The notes under the pieces are model-generated. The model searched no databases and was not told where the DNA came from. It was given only the letters and a program-made list of their open reading frames with translations. Below, piece after piece: positions 25,852-34,329 of a DNA stretch of 64,000 nt. Every line of letters begins with the position of its first letter. Positions within the stretch are counted from its first letter, which is position 1. The DNA lies in NCBI GenBank assembly GCA_944375715.1, contig CALWAP010000006.1:1-64000 (forward strand), in the 5' to 3' direction. Source of the stretch: an uncultured Clostridia bacterium (GTDB lineage Bacteria > Bacillota > Clostridia > Oscillospirales > Butyricicoccaceae). Both the position numbers and the translations under genes were made by a program.

Positions 25852-27138
25852 TTAGTCCCAATCCCTTTCGTAATCCAGGACCTTGCCGCTCCGGGCGTCT
25901 ACCTTTATCTCATACTCATAGCCGCCGCAGCGGAACTCTATCTCATATTCCCATCTGCCGTCGTCTTCATCCAGCTCGCACTTAAAGCCGGAAACATCTC
26001 CCGATGAAACGCCCGCACGATCCAGCGCTATCTCTTTGGCCTTATCACGGCTTATGAGGCTGCCGGTAGAAGGAGTGTAATATTCGGCATCATGATCCAC
26101 CGAAATTATCTTGCCGGTCGCGGCATTTATTTCGTAGTCATATTCGGTGTTGCCTGAGTAGAATTCGACCTCATATTCCCATACGCCGTCGTCATAGTCC
26201 AGCTCGGCCTTGACAAAGGTGGCCTTGCTCGAGCTTACGCCGGCATGGTCAAGGGCTATCTCCTTGGCCTCGTCGCGGCTTATAAGGCTGTCTGTGCCCT
26301 GGGAAGGGGTGAAATTCTCGATGTCGTGGTCAAAGGAAATTATCCTGCCGGTCTTGGCGTTTATCTCGTAATCATATTCGGTATTGCCCGAATAAAACTC
26401 TACCTCATATTCCCATCTTCCATCATCATAGTCCAGCTCGACCCTTACAAAGGAAGCCTTGCTCTGGCTTACGCCGGCATGGTCAAGGGCTATCTCCTTG
26501 GCCTTTTTTTTGGAAATAAGACCGTCGGGAGCGCTGACGCCGCTCTGGCCAAAGGAATCGGCATCGGTGACAAGGGAACCCTCGCCGCCGCTTAAGGAAG
26601 CGGTATATGTCTCGCCGTCCCAGGATACCGTCTTGCCCATCAGGTTGCCGATGGCCCTGAGGGGGAGGTAGGTGGAGCCTTCATAAAGCAGGGGATAGAC
26701 CGTTTTGCCGTTTACATCCTTAAAGGTCTGCTTTTCACCGTCTATCACAATGGTGAAATCATACCTCAAAGTGGCCGTTACGTTCTTCCTGGAAGCATCT
26801 TTATCCTCTGTGCCCCTGGTGACGCTGCCGCCGCGGCTGCCGCTTAAGGTGGCTGTCTTTGTGCTCTGGTCCCAATTTACGTTCTTGTCCATCAGCTCGC
26901 CGATGGCCCTGAGGGGAAGGTATGTCGTGCCGTTATAAAGAATGGGGTGGACCTCCTGGCCCTGGGCATTGTAGAAGTCCCGCTCAATGCCGTCGATCAA
27001 AATGGTAAAGTGGGGGGAAAGCTGGGCGGTAACATTCTTGTAATCCTCCGCAGCGTAAACCGATGTGCCTATAAGGGCAGTCACCAGCATGGCTATGGCC
27101 AGAATGGCAGCCAGGGATTTTTTCTTTAAGTTCTTCAT
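25852..27138 (-). CDS. Secreted protein with two stalk (copper-amine-oxidase-N-like) and three PepSY domains
   Basis: The 428 residues are modular. A signal peptide (1-29, 'LAAILAIAMLVTALIGTSVYA') precedes two stalk domains (about 36-105 and 118-185), each with 'ILYNGTTYLPLRAIGELM' or 'LLYEGSTYLPLRAIGNLM' and a 'VNWD'/'VSWD' beta turn. Three PepSY domains follow (about 207-285, 287-358, 362-428), each starting 'S(K/R)..AKEIALD.AGVS' and ending with a 'Y.YEI.A.(T/S)GKI' strand. PepSY domains inhibit or chaperone proteases; stalk domains bind cell-wall polymers or support extracellular enzymes. The close nucleotide-level similarity of PepSY 1 and 2 points to recent internal duplication. Calcium- or wall-related function is inferred only. 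Confidence 0.9.
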   Translation of the reverse strand: MKNLKKKSLAAILAIAMLVTALIGTSVYAAEDYKNVTAQLSPHFTILIDGIERDFYNAQGQEVHPILYNGTTYLPLRAIGELMDKNVNWDQSTKTATLSGSRGGSVTRGTEDKDASRKNVTATLRYDFTIVIDGEKQTFKDVNGKTVYPLLYEGSTYLPLRAIGNLMGKTVSWDGETYTASLSGGEGSLVTDADSFGQSGVSAPDGLISKKKAKEIALDHAGVSQSKASFVRVELDYDDGRWEYEVEFYSGNTEYDYEINAKTGRIISFDHDIENFTPSQGTDSLISRDEAKEIALDHAGVSSSKATFVKAELDYDDGVWEYEVEFYSGNTEYDYEINAATGKIISVDHDAEYYTPSTGSLISRDKAKEIALDRAGVSSGDVSGFKCELDEDDGRWEYEIEFRCGGYEYEIKVDARSGKVLDYERDWD

Positions 27139-27243
27139 GATTTCACCTTTCTTTCATTATTGTGTCAGCAGCTTCTCTTTTTGCGCTTTCACCCATATAA
27201 TGCAAAAGGCGGGGCGGTTTATCGCATACTTTTAAAAAATTTT

Positions 27244-28608
27244 TTAAATCATTTCCTCGGGCTTATAAAGCCTGCCAAACTCCTCCTCGTCCAGATACCC
27301 CAACTTAAGACAGGCCTCTTTAAGCGAGATATTCTCGGCAAATGCCGTTTTGGCCACCCTGGCCGCGTTATCATATCCGATATGGGGGCTTAAAGCCGTG
27401 ACCGTCATCAGCGAGCGGTCCAGGTTCTCCTTCATCTTGGCCCTGTCGGCCTTAAGGCCGCTCAAACAATTTTTATCGAAGGAAACCATGCAGTCGCCCA
27501 GCAGTTTTGCCGACTGAAGGAAATTATATATCATCACGGGCATGAACACATTCAGCTCAAAATTGCCCTGAGAGGCGGCAAAGCCAATACAGGCATCGTT
27601 GCCCATGACCTGTACGGCCACCATCGTGACGGCCTCACACTGAGTGGGGTTGACCTTTCCCGGCATAATGGAACTGCCCGGCTCGTTTTCGGGTATCCTT
27701 ATCTCCCCAAGGCCGCACCGGGGGCCGCTGGCCAGCCACCTTACATCGTTGGCTATCTTCATAAGGTCCCCGGCCAGGGCCTTCAGCGCCCCGTGGGCAA
27801 AGACAAGCTCATCCTTCGAGGTCAAAGAGTGGAACTTGTTTTCGGCCGTCACAAAATGCTGGCCTGTCAGTGCGCTTATCTCCTCGGCCACCGCTTTGTC
27901 AAACCCCTCGGGGGCGTTGAGGCCGGTCCCGACAGCCGTCCCGCCCAAAGCCAGCTCCCTTAAGCCCTGCTGGCCCAAAAGCACCATGTCGCGGCATTTT
28001 TCCATCATGGCGCGCCAGCCTGATATTTCCTGGGCAAAGGCTATGGGCGTTGCGTCCTGCAGATGGGTGCGCCCCGTTTTGACTATACCGCGGTTCACCT
28101 CCTCCAGGCGCCTTAAAGTCGCCGTAAGCCTGTCAATAGCCGGCAGTATCCCCCCTTCGGTGGCCAGAACGGCAGCTATGTGCATGGCGGTGGGGAAGGT
28201 ATCGTTGGAGCTTTGGGACATATTTACATGGTCGTTGGGGTGAAGCAGTTTTTCGCCCAATATCTCGTTGCCCCTGGCGGCGATGACCTCGTTGACATTC
28301 ATGTTGGACTGCGTGCCGCTGCCTGTCTGCCACACGACCAGGGGAAAGTGATCGTCAAGACAGCCGTTTATGACCTCGTCGCAGGCCTGCTGAATGGCCT
28401 TGCACCGTCTTTCATCCAGCTTGCCCAGCTTGAGGTTGGCCAGAGCCGCACCCTTTTTGAGTATGCCGAAAGCCCTTATTATCTCCCTGGGCATCTTCTC
28501 CCATCCGATGACGAAGTTCTCAAGGCTCCTTTGGGTCTGTGCGCCCCAATACCTGTCGGAGGGCACCTTCATTTCTCCCATGGAGTCTTTTTCTATGCGG
28601 TATTCCAT
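27244..28608 (-). CDS. fumC: Class II fumarate hydratase
   Basis: Iron-independent fumarase, fumarate plus water to malate, homotetramer of the aspartase/fumarase superfamily. The 454-residue protein has all signature regions: 'GSGTQSNMNVNEV' (about 99-111), 'TGRTHLQDATPI' (about 158-169), and the mobile-loop signature 'GSSIMPGKVNPTQ' (about 316-328) containing the catalytic Ser. A weak promoter with an extended -10 (ATGG-TAAAAT, 28647-28652 on minus) lies just upstream. Convergence with malate-type enzymes nearby (Ldh2 dehydrogenase, 30.7 kb) is suggestive of C4-acid metabolism. Confidence 0.97.
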   Translation of the reverse strand: MEYRIEKDSMGEMKVPSDRYWGAQTQRSLENFVIGWEKMPREIIRAFGILKKGAALANLKLGKLDERRCKAIQQACDEVINGCLDDHFPLVVWQTGSGTQSNMNVNEVIAARGNEILGEKLLHPNDHVNMSQSSNDTFPTAMHIAAVLATEGGILPAIDRLTATLRRLEEVNRGIVKTGRTHLQDATPIAFAQEISGWRAMMEKCRDMVLLGQQGLRELALGGTAVGTGLNAPEGFDKAVAEEISALTGQHFVTAENKFHSLTSKDELVFAHGALKALAGDLMKIANDVRWLASGPRCGLGEIRIPENEPGSSIMPGKVNPTQCEAVTMVAVQVMGNDACIGFAASQGNFELNVFMPVMIYNFLQSAKLLGDCMVSFDKNCLSGLKADRAKMKENLDRSLMTVTALSPHIGYDNAARVAKTAFAENISLKEACLKLGYLDEEEFGRLYKPEEMI

Positions 28609-28688
28609 AACTTTTCTCCCTTCGGGGCCTTTGCCCGTTTTTTATCATTTTACCATAGCCGGACCCTTAAAAAAATATAAAAGGGCGT

Positions 28689-28713
28689 AAAAAAAGGGCC
28701 GAAGCCCTTTTTT
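28689..28713 (-). terminator. Terminator of the ydcF-like gene
   Basis: A/T-flanked GGGC-cgaa-GCCC hairpin (UUCG tetraloop when read on minus) followed by a T tract; it begins in the stop codon of the gene at 28712. Confidence 0.8.
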
Positions 28714-29500
28714 ATTCGTCTATGCCGAAGATATCCTTTATATACATGACGACAATGCTGCAATATTCCCTGACATAGCTGCTGACCGTCACGACAGGGT
28801 TAAAATCCGAACTTGCCGAAAGCGCCAGGGCGTTTATGCCATACCTTTCAAAGATCTTTTTGGCCCTGTAAAGGTGGAAATCCGAGCTTACAACGGCGAT
28901 CGTGCCCGAAAGCCCCTCTTCTTTTATAAGCTCCATGGAAAACTTTATGTTCTGAGCCGTATTCCTGGAGCGGCTTTCGGTATAAAGCCGCCGGGGATCT
29001 ATGCCCCTTTCCTCAAGATACAGTGCCATGGCGCGGCTTTCGGCCATATCCTCGTTGTCCCCCTGGCCTCCCGAAAGGACGGCGACGGCCCCAGGGTGCT
29101 TTTCCAGATAGTCAAAGGCCCTGTCAAGCCTGGATTTGAGCATGGGGGAGGGGGTGCTGCCGTAAAGCCCGGCTCCCAACACAACAAGGATATCGGCCCC
29201 TGCGGCCGACTCCATATCCCCCCGCTTCTCGGAAAAAATAAGGGCCTGGACATAAATAAAGGACAAAAACAGCAAAACCAGCCCCAGCGCCATAAGGCGC
29301 CTTAAAACCAGGCAGGCCTTTTTAAGCCCGCCCTCAAAGGGCCAATAAAGGAAACAGGCAAAGGCGCCCAGCAAAAGCGCCAGCCCCGAAAGCTCAAACA
29401 AAAAGGACGCCCCGACTGCCGCCATCGACACCCCAAAGGATACAAAAGCCAGAAAGGAAAGCGCGCCCGCACGGGCAAGTATCTTTTTCCTTTTGTCCAA
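28712..29500 (-). CDS. YdcF/SanA-family (DUF218) membrane protein
   Basis: A 262-residue protein: three N-terminal transmembrane segments (about 12-30, 33-53, 68-88), then an extracytoplasmic DUF218 domain with the family motifs 'DILVVLGAGLYGSTPSPMLKSRLDRA', 'VLSGGQGDNEDMAESRAM', 'ESRSRNTAQNI' and 'VVSSDFHLYRAKKIF'. Members (YdcF, SanA, ElyC) bind nucleotides or act in envelope maintenance; the exact reaction is not established. It follows the methyltransferase gene by about 35 bp on the same strand. Confidence 0.9.
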   Translation of the reverse strand: MDKRKKILARAGALSFLAFVSFGVSMAAVGASFLFELSGLALLLGAFACFLYWPFEGGLKKACLVLRRLMALGLVLLFLSFIYVQALIFSEKRGDMESAAGADILVVLGAGLYGSTPSPMLKSRLDRAFDYLEKHPGAVAVLSGGQGDNEDMAESRAMALYLEERGIDPRRLYTESRSRNTAQNIKFSMELIKEEGLSGTIAVVSSDFHLYRAKKIFERYGINALALSASSDFNPVVTVSSYVREYCSIVVMYIKDIFGIDE

Positions 29501-29535
29501 AACCTCACCTCCGCAAAGCTTTGGACTTTATTTTG

Positions 29536-29707
29536 CTAAATCTGTTCCCCCTTCATAAGCCTGTAAAGGCAGGGGGAAAGGGAAAACTCCTCCATCAGCT
29601 CCTCGGCCTGCCTCAGCGACCTTTCGCGGACGTTTTGGGGCAGGGAAGCCCTGCGGGCCCTTATAAGTATGTTTTTGGGCGAATGGGCCAGGTCGACAAA
29701 CTCCAAA
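29536..29707 (-). pseudogene. Out-of-frame 3' end of the methyltransferase gene (frameshift at 29705-29707)
   Basis: Read one frame over, the minus strand continues with 'EFVDLAHSPKNILIRARRAS' and further to 'YRLMKGEQI' before a TAG stop at 29536-29538. This matches the expected C-terminal end of the upstream methyltransferase. Adding one T to the T3 run (AAA at 29705-29707 on plus) would join the two frames as TELLEFVDLAHSPKN. It may be a true mutation or a one-base assembly error in a homopolymer. Confidence 0.75.
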
Positions 29708-30665
29708 GCTCGGTCTTGTACCCCGCGCTTTCCACAAGGCAGCCCCTTATGGCGTCGGTCATCAGGGCCGAAAACCGCTCCTTTATAATGCCGTATTTCG
29801 TAAGGGCCGAAAGCCTGTCTCCCTTTATCTGCCCGTTAAGCTCATGCTGGCAGCAGGGGACCGAATATATCATCTCGGTTCCCCAGCTCAATGCGTTGAA
29901 TATGGCGTAATCGGTGGCCGTGTCACAGGCGTGCAGGCTTATGACGATATCGGGGGTGTGCAGGGGCTTATATCCCGCTATATCCCCAAGGCAGAAGCTT
30001 AATGCGTCATAGCCGTACTTCTTTGCCGTTTCATTGCACCTGTCGATGACATCCGCCTTGAGGTCAAGCCCCGTCATCTCGATGTCCAGGCCCCTGACCT
30101 CCTTTAAAAAGTAATAGACGACAAATGTCAGGTACGACTTGCCGCAGCCGAAGTCGATTATCCGTATCCTTTGCTTTTTAAGCTGCCTTACCCCGTCGTC
30201 CAGAAGCTCCATAAAGCGGTTTATCTGGCGGTATTTGTCCTGCATTTTGGAAGCCACCCTGCCCTCGGGTGTAAATACCCCCATGTCTACAAGGGGAGGT
30301 ATTATCTCGCCCTCCTTTAAAAGGCGGTTCTTTATCTTGTTGTGTGCGCTTTCAGAGGGCTTCATATCGGAAGGGCGGGAAACAACGCTCTGCCTGCCCT
30401 TTTTGGATATCCTCAATGTGCGGCAGACCCCGGGGGCAAAGCAGTCCAGCTGCCTGAAATCCTCCATCTTTTCCTCAAGGTAGGCCCTGAGGTCCGAGGG
30501 CTTTATATTGTCGTGAAAGACCTGGCGGTCGGTATACTTTTCGGCCTGGTACGCGCTGCCGCCGCCGATGGTTTTAAGGGATATGTTTATCCTGCGGAAG
30601 GCCCCCTTGGAGCCGCTTAAAACCAGCTTAAATGCCTCCTTTTCGATATTTTCGGGCAGGTTCAT
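29661..30665 (-). CDS. SAM-dependent methyltransferase (Methyltransf_25-like), C-terminus displaced by a frameshift
   Basis: Class I methyltransferase of 334 residues as written. An N-terminal domain (about 1-150) precedes the Rossmann core with SAM motif 'IIDFGCGKSYLTFVVYYF' (about 190), acidic loop 'MTGLDLKADVIDRC' and the post-I motif 'PDIVISLHACDTATDYAI'. A Cys pair follows in 'VPCCQHELN', recalled from homologs proposed to modify RNA. The last 18 residues ('WSLSTWPIRPKTYL' end) are frameshift product: the genuine ending lies in another frame down to 29536, giving a natural length of about 375 residues. It overlaps the upstream dehydrogenase by 4 bp. Likely an RNA methyltransferase; the specificity is unknown. 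Confidence 0.85.
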   Translation of the reverse strand: MNLPENIEKEAFKLVLSGSKGAFRRINISLKTIGGGSAYQAEKYTDRQVFHDNIKPSDLRAYLEEKMEDFRQLDCFAPGVCRTLRISKKGRQSVVSRPSDMKPSESAHNKIKNRLLKEGEIIPPLVDMGVFTPEGRVASKMQDKYRQINRFMELLDDGVRQLKKQRIRIIDFGCGKSYLTFVVYYFLKEVRGLDIEMTGLDLKADVIDRCNETAKKYGYDALSFCLGDIAGYKPLHTPDIVISLHACDTATDYAIFNALSWGTEMIYSVPCCQHELNGQIKGDRLSALTKYGIIKERFSALMTDAIRGCLVESAGYKTELWSLSTWPIRPKTYL

Positions 30666-31708
30666 ATATTAAATTCCTCCTCAAGCTCCTGCGACAGCTC
30701 CTTAAGGGCCTTGTGCGAGCTTTCGGAAAGCTCCAGCCCCTCTTTAAGGCCCCTTTGCATTTTCAGGTATTCCAGCTCGCCGGGAAGATATATCTCATCC
30801 GTCCCGGGGTTTTTCTCCAGCGATTTTATCTCCATGGCCATCTGCTGCATATCCCTTTCAAATTCGCCCTTCTCCCTGAAAAGGCAGGGGTCTATGGCCG
30901 TAAAGACATGGCCCACATTCTGCCTTTGGGAAAAGCCGCCGAACAGCGTGCCGATATGGCTGCCGAAGCAGGCCCCCGCCAGCACCCCGCATATGCCGTC
31001 CAAAGCCAGGGCCAGCCCCGAACCTTTGGGCCCGCCCATGGGCAGTATGCAGCCATCCCAGGCCTTTTGCGGGTCGGTGGTGGGATTGCCCTGCCTGTCC
31101 AAGGCCCAGCCCTCGGGTATGCTTTCCCCCTTCTGTATGGCCAGCATAAGCCTGCCACGGGGGATAACGCCGGGGGACATGTCAAGGCAGACGGGGAAGC
31201 CCTCTTTATAAGGCAGGGCTATCGAAAGGGGGTTGGGGCCCAGATAGGCCTCGTGGGAGCCGAAAGGCGGAAGGGCCGAGGGGGCGTTTGTCGAGCTTAT
31301 GCCGATAAATCCCTTTTCGGCCGCCATGCGGGTGTAATAGGCCGCCATGCCGTAATGGGAGGAGTTTCTGACAAAGACGGTATAGGCCCCGGCGCTGCGC
31401 GCTTTGTCCATGGCAAGCTCCATGGCCTTTACCCCCGTAGGCTGTCCCAGGGCCCCGCCGCCGTCGCACAAAGCGGCGCCCGGATACTGCTTTATTATCT
31501 CAAAGCCGCCTGTTACGCTGACGCCGCCTTCTTTTATCCTCTTAATATATGTCGCCATGCGGCTTACGCCGTGGGTCTCGACGCCGTAAAGGTCGGCGCT
31601 TACAAGGCTGTCGGCCGTGACGCGGGCGTCATATTCGCTTGCTCCCGCCTTTTTAAGCAGCCGGAAACACAGGTCTTTTAAGTTTTCGGCCTTTACTTTG
31701 TATCCCAT
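30662..31708 (-). CDS. Ldh2-family malate/L-lactate/ureidoglycolate dehydrogenase
   Basis: NAD(P)-dependent 2-hydroxyacid dehydrogenase of the Ldh2/MdhB/AllD fold (348 aa), unrelated to classical LDH. Diagnostic parts: 'ADLYGVETHGVSRM' (substrate-binding His, about 38-51), 'VRNSSHYGMAAYYTRMA' (catalytic His), 'NPLSIALP', and 'GPKGSGLALALDGICGVLAG'. The start is ATG 31708, with GAAGGAG eight bases upstream; an in-frame ATG further up has no site. Malate or lactate oxidation fits the nearby fumarase and the nickel-pincer (lactate racemase cofactor) genes, but the substrate cannot be read from sequence. Confidence 0.92.
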   Translation of the reverse strand: MGYKVKAENLKDLCFRLLKKAGASEYDARVTADSLVSADLYGVETHGVSRMATYIKRIKEGGVSVTGGFEIIKQYPGAALCDGGGALGQPTGVKAMELAMDKARSAGAYTVFVRNSSHYGMAAYYTRMAAEKGFIGISSTNAPSALPPFGSHEAYLGPNPLSIALPYKEGFPVCLDMSPGVIPRGRLMLAIQKGESIPEGWALDRQGNPTTDPQKAWDGCILPMGGPKGSGLALALDGICGVLAGACFGSHIGTLFGGFSQRQNVGHVFTAIDPCLFREKGEFERDMQQMAMEIKSLEKNPGTDEIYLPGELEYLKMQRGLKEGLELSESSHKALKELSQELEEEFNI

Positions 31709-31797
31709 AGATAAGACTCCTTCTTTTTTCACCATTATATTAAAGGCAGCGGCAAAAATCAATTCCGCCCGTTCACAAATAATTTATACTTATACAG

Positions 31798-31826
31798 TAG
31801 ACATTTGCCCCATATTATGGTATCCT
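31798..31826 (+). promoter_or_regulatory. Promoter of the micro-ORF at 31.87 kb
   Basis: -35 TAGACA (31798-31803), 17 bp ending in ATGG, -10 TATCCT (31821-31826). With the strong AAAGGAG site downstream it supports a real small gene. Confidence 0.55.
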
Positions 31827-31875
31827 GTAAGTGAAAATAAAAGCGGTAAATGAAAGGAGCGGTAATATGTTCTGA

Positions 31876-32028
31876 ATGCTGGCCGACCTTCTTCGGAGTT
31901 CCGAAAAAAATCCCGCCGAAGGCAACGAAGCGCCCCTTTTCGAGAGAAAGCACATCATCGCCCTGTTTGCCTCCTTAAGCGGGCTTATCGCCCTGACAGC
32001 CCTTTTATCGGGCGTTTTGGCACAGTAA
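31876..32028 (+). CDS. Membrane micro-protein (50 aa) with a UGA-interrupted upstream start
   Basis: From ATG 31876 the frame encodes 50 residues: a charged N-terminal part ('MLADLLRSSEKNPAEGNEA', then 'PLFERK') and one C-terminal transmembrane helix ('HIIALFASLSGLIALTALLS'). The best ribosome-binding site (AAAGGAG, 31853-31859) is spaced for a different, in-frame ATG at 31867, giving ATG-TTC-TGA-ATG. Either translation restarts at the second ATG after the UGA, or the UGA is decoded (Trp by mutation from TGG, or Sec), or the gene is newly broken. A promoter upstream and a terminator right at the stop codon frame it. The family is unknown. Confidence 0.55.
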   Translation: MLADLLRSSEKNPAEGNEAPLFERKHIIALFASLSGLIALTALLSGVLAQ

Positions 32029-32054
32029 AAAAGCGCGGCTTCTGCCGCGCTTTT
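32029..32054. terminator. Bidirectional terminator between the micro-ORF and jag
   Basis: AAAAGCGCGGC-ttct-GCCGCGCTTTT, serving the plus-strand micro-ORF and the minus-strand yidC-jag operon end. Confidence 0.85.
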
Positions 32055-32067
32055 GATTTTTGTCCCT

Positions 32068-32796
32068 TTATTCAACGGTCTCTGCGGTCTCGTGCTTTTC
32101 CTCATGCTTGTGGCCCCTTCTGTTTTTGGAGGGCCTGCGGCCCTGGGGCTTTTTCTGTGCACGGGGCGGGATATCGGTGGGAGAGACGATGACCTTGCGG
32201 TTAGGCTCGTTGCCTGTCGAATAGGTGGTGACACCCTCGATATCCTGGACAGCCGAATGTATGATCCTGCGCTCGTGGGGGTTCATGGGCTCCAGAGCCA
32301 CGGGCTTTTTGTACTTTAAGGCCTTCTGGGCCATCTTATTAGCCAGGGCTATGAGGGAAGCCTCCCTCTTGGCGCGGTAATTCTCGGTGTCGACCGTGAC
32401 TATCCACCGCTCTTCCTCGCCTTTGTTCGTAACTATGCTGGTAAGGTACTGAAAGGCGTCAAGGGTGTCGCCCCTGCGGCCAATGACGGCCCCCATATTA
32501 TCGCCCGAAAGTTCGATATGTATGGTCCTTTCTTCGCGGTTTTCACTGACCTCTATATGCGCGGGGGTGCCGAAACGCACGAGCATGCCCTCGATAAAGT
32601 CCTTTGCCTTCCCGGCAGGTGAGGTTTCATATGTCACCTTGACGACGGCAGGCTCCTTGCCAAAGCCCAGAAAGCCCGACTTGGGCTTGCTTATGACCTC
32701 GACCGAAACATCATCGCGATCGCAGCCCAGCTTGGCCAGGGCGTTTTGTATGGCAGCGTCAATAGTGTCGCCCTTGGCCTCTATTACCTTGATCAT
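32068..32796 (-). CDS. jag: Jag/KhpB RNA-binding protein
   Basis: RNA-binding regulator (KhpB/EloR) of 242 residues, linked to cell elongation and sporulation in Gram-positives. Domains: Jag-N (1-52, 'KSGFLGFGKEPAVVKV'), KH (about 75-150, 'GAVIGRRGDTLDAFQYLTS' is the extended GxxG region) and R3H (about 155-215, 'NPHERRIIHSAVQD' holds R-x3-H). A basic, low-complexity tail ('PQGRRPSKNRRGHKHEEKH') follows. It overlaps yidC by 4 bp. Confidence 0.96.
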   Translation of the reverse strand: MIKVIEAKGDTIDAAIQNALAKLGCDRDDVSVEVISKPKSGFLGFGKEPAVVKVTYETSPAGKAKDFIEGMLVRFGTPAHIEVSENREERTIHIELSGDNMGAVIGRRGDTLDAFQYLTSIVTNKGEEERWIVTVDTENYRAKREASLIALANKMAQKALKYKKPVALEPMNPHERRIIHSAVQDIEGVTTYSTGNEPNRKVIVSPTDIPPRAQKKPQGRRPSKNRRGHKHEEKHETAETVE

Positions 32797-33674
32797 TTTC
32801 TAATTCCTCCGGTCTTATACAGCTCTTGCTCTTTCTTTTCCTGGTCCATGCAGTATTTGGTCAAAACTACCTCCTGTACGCAGGAGAAAAGGTTATTGGT
32901 TATCCAATAAAGCCCGACGGCCGCCGGAAGCACGAAGGCGAACCATGCCGACATAAGCGGCATTATAAGGCTCATGGTCTTGTTCATCTGCTGCATCTTT
33001 TCCTCTTCGGCGCTTTCGCCCGTCTGTCCCGCACCCGCCATGTTCATGGTGGTGGTGACATGGGAATAGCCCCAGGAGGTCAGCGCCGAAAGCAGCGGCA
33101 CTATCCACAAAACCGAAAATTCCTTAAAGCTGGGGGTAGCGGCCAGATTGATGCCGTAGAATGTAAAATCGACGGGTATGGCCGAAGCGGCAATGGATTT
33201 TACCGTTTCCAGATGCTCGGAAAACATGCCGGCCAGGGTCAGCTGATAGCCGAAATTGCTCATCTCGACCCCCAATGCCTCGGCCAAAGCCGTTATCTGC
33301 TCGGTCGGCAGGTGCATGAAGTAGGTCAAAGGCATGGTGACGACATAATAAAGGCCCAGCATTATAGGCAGTGTCAGAAGTGAGGTGCCGCAGCCTCCCA
33401 TGGGCGAGGCGCCGTAATCGTCATAGAGCTTCTGGACCTCTCTTGAATATTTTTCCCTGTCGTTTCCGTACTTGCGCTGGAGCTCTCTGAGCTTGGGATT
33501 TATACGCTGGGTAACTATCATGCTGCGCTTCTGCTTTATCGAAAGGGGCAGCATGACTATCTTTGCCAAAAGGGCAAACGCCATGATGGAATAGCCGTAA
33601 TTTTCCAGGAGCTTATAGATATACTCCATGACATATCCCATCGGTGTGGCAATAATACCGAATATTGCACTCAT
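32793..33674 (-). CDS. yidC: YidC/OxaA membrane protein insertase
   Basis: Inserts and folds membrane proteins alone or with SecYEG. The 293 residues carry the Oxa1-type core: first membrane helix ('YSIMAFALLAKIVMLPLSIKQKRSM', with the hydrophilic-groove Arg in the KQKRSM segment), a coiled-coil hairpin ('MIVTQRINPKLRELQRKYGNDREKY'), 'SPMGGCGTSLLTLPIMLGLYYVV', and two C-terminal helices. There is no lipobox, which is usual in clostridia. The gene sits between yidD and jag in the ribosomal protein L34 cluster. Confidence 0.96.
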   Translation of the reverse strand: MSAIFGIIATPMGYVMEYIYKLLENYGYSIMAFALLAKIVMLPLSIKQKRSMIVTQRINPKLRELQRKYGNDREKYSREVQKLYDDYGASPMGGCGTSLLTLPIMLGLYYVVTMPLTYFMHLPTEQITALAEALGVEMSNFGYQLTLAGMFSEHLETVKSIAASAIPVDFTFYGINLAATPSFKEFSVLWIVPLLSALTSWGYSHVTTTMNMAGAGQTGESAEEEKMQQMNKTMSLIMPLMSAWFAFVLPAAVGLYWITNNLFSCVQEVVLTKYCMDQEKKEQELYKTGGIRK

Positions 33675-33744
33675 CAGGTGTTTTCTCCTTAGCTTTTCCG
33701 CATAAAAGCGGCTTTAAAATGGCAGGGGCCAAGCCCCTCCTCTT

Positions 33745-33960
33745 TTACGGTACCGGATCGTATCCCCCTTTGGAAAAGGGGTTGCACCGTATTATCCGCC
33801 AAAGGGCCAGAAGACCCCCTTTTATGGCGCCGTACTTCTCAATGGCCTCTATGGCGTATTGAGAGCAGGTGGGAATATAGCGGCATGAAGGATACCGCTT
33901 TAATGGCGAGATGTATTTCCTGTAAAGCTTTATCAGTATAATAAGCAGCCTTTTAATCAT
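33745..33960 (-). CDS. yidD: Membrane protein insertion efficiency factor YidD
   Basis: Small peripheral membrane protein (71 aa) with the family signature '[37 protein letters not shown]' (two Cys) and '[18 protein letters not shown]' at the end. The ATG at 33960 overlaps the rnpA stop (ATGATTAA), so expression is coupled to rnpA. Confidence 0.95.
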   Translation of the reverse strand: MIKRLLIILIKLYRKYISPLKRYPSCRYIPTCSQYAIEAIEKYGAIKGGLLALWRIIRCNPFSKGGYDPVP

Positions 33961-34306
33961 CCCGACCACCAAGGGTCAGGCCCAAACGGGAAAATATAAG
34001 GCCCATCTCCTCCGAAACGGCGGCAAAAGGCGCGCTCTCGCTGCCCTTCCTGGCCACCATGACTATGTCATACCCGGTCTTAAGTCCCGGCTCGTGCAGC
34101 CTGTACGCCTCCCTTAACCTGCGGCGAACCAGATTGCGCGTCACTGCCTTTCCGAGCTTTTTGGACACGGTCAGCCCGAGCCTGTTTATCTGCCCCGCGC
34201 GGTTTTTCATACAGTACACCACAATGTACCTGCCCGCGCGGCTTTTGCCCCTTGCATAAAGGGCGCGGAACCTGTGATTTTCGTTAAGGGACTGAGTTTT
34301 GATCAT
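33953..34306 (-). CDS. rnpA: Ribonuclease P protein component
   Basis: Protein subunit that helps RNase P RNA bind pre-tRNA. The 117 residues show the central signature '[34 protein letters not shown]' with the RNR-like motif. The start is ATG 34306 (site AAGGGTGA); the in-frame region upstream is the rpmH-rnpA spacer. Confidence 0.95.
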   Translation of the reverse strand: MIKTQSLNENHRFRALYARGKSRAGRYIVVYCMKNRAGQINRLGLTVSKKLGKAVTRNLVRRRLREAYRLHEPGLKTGYDIVMVARKGSESAPFAAVSEEMGLIFSRLGLTLGGRDD

Positions 34307-34329
34307 AAAGTCACCCTTTAAAACTTTAA

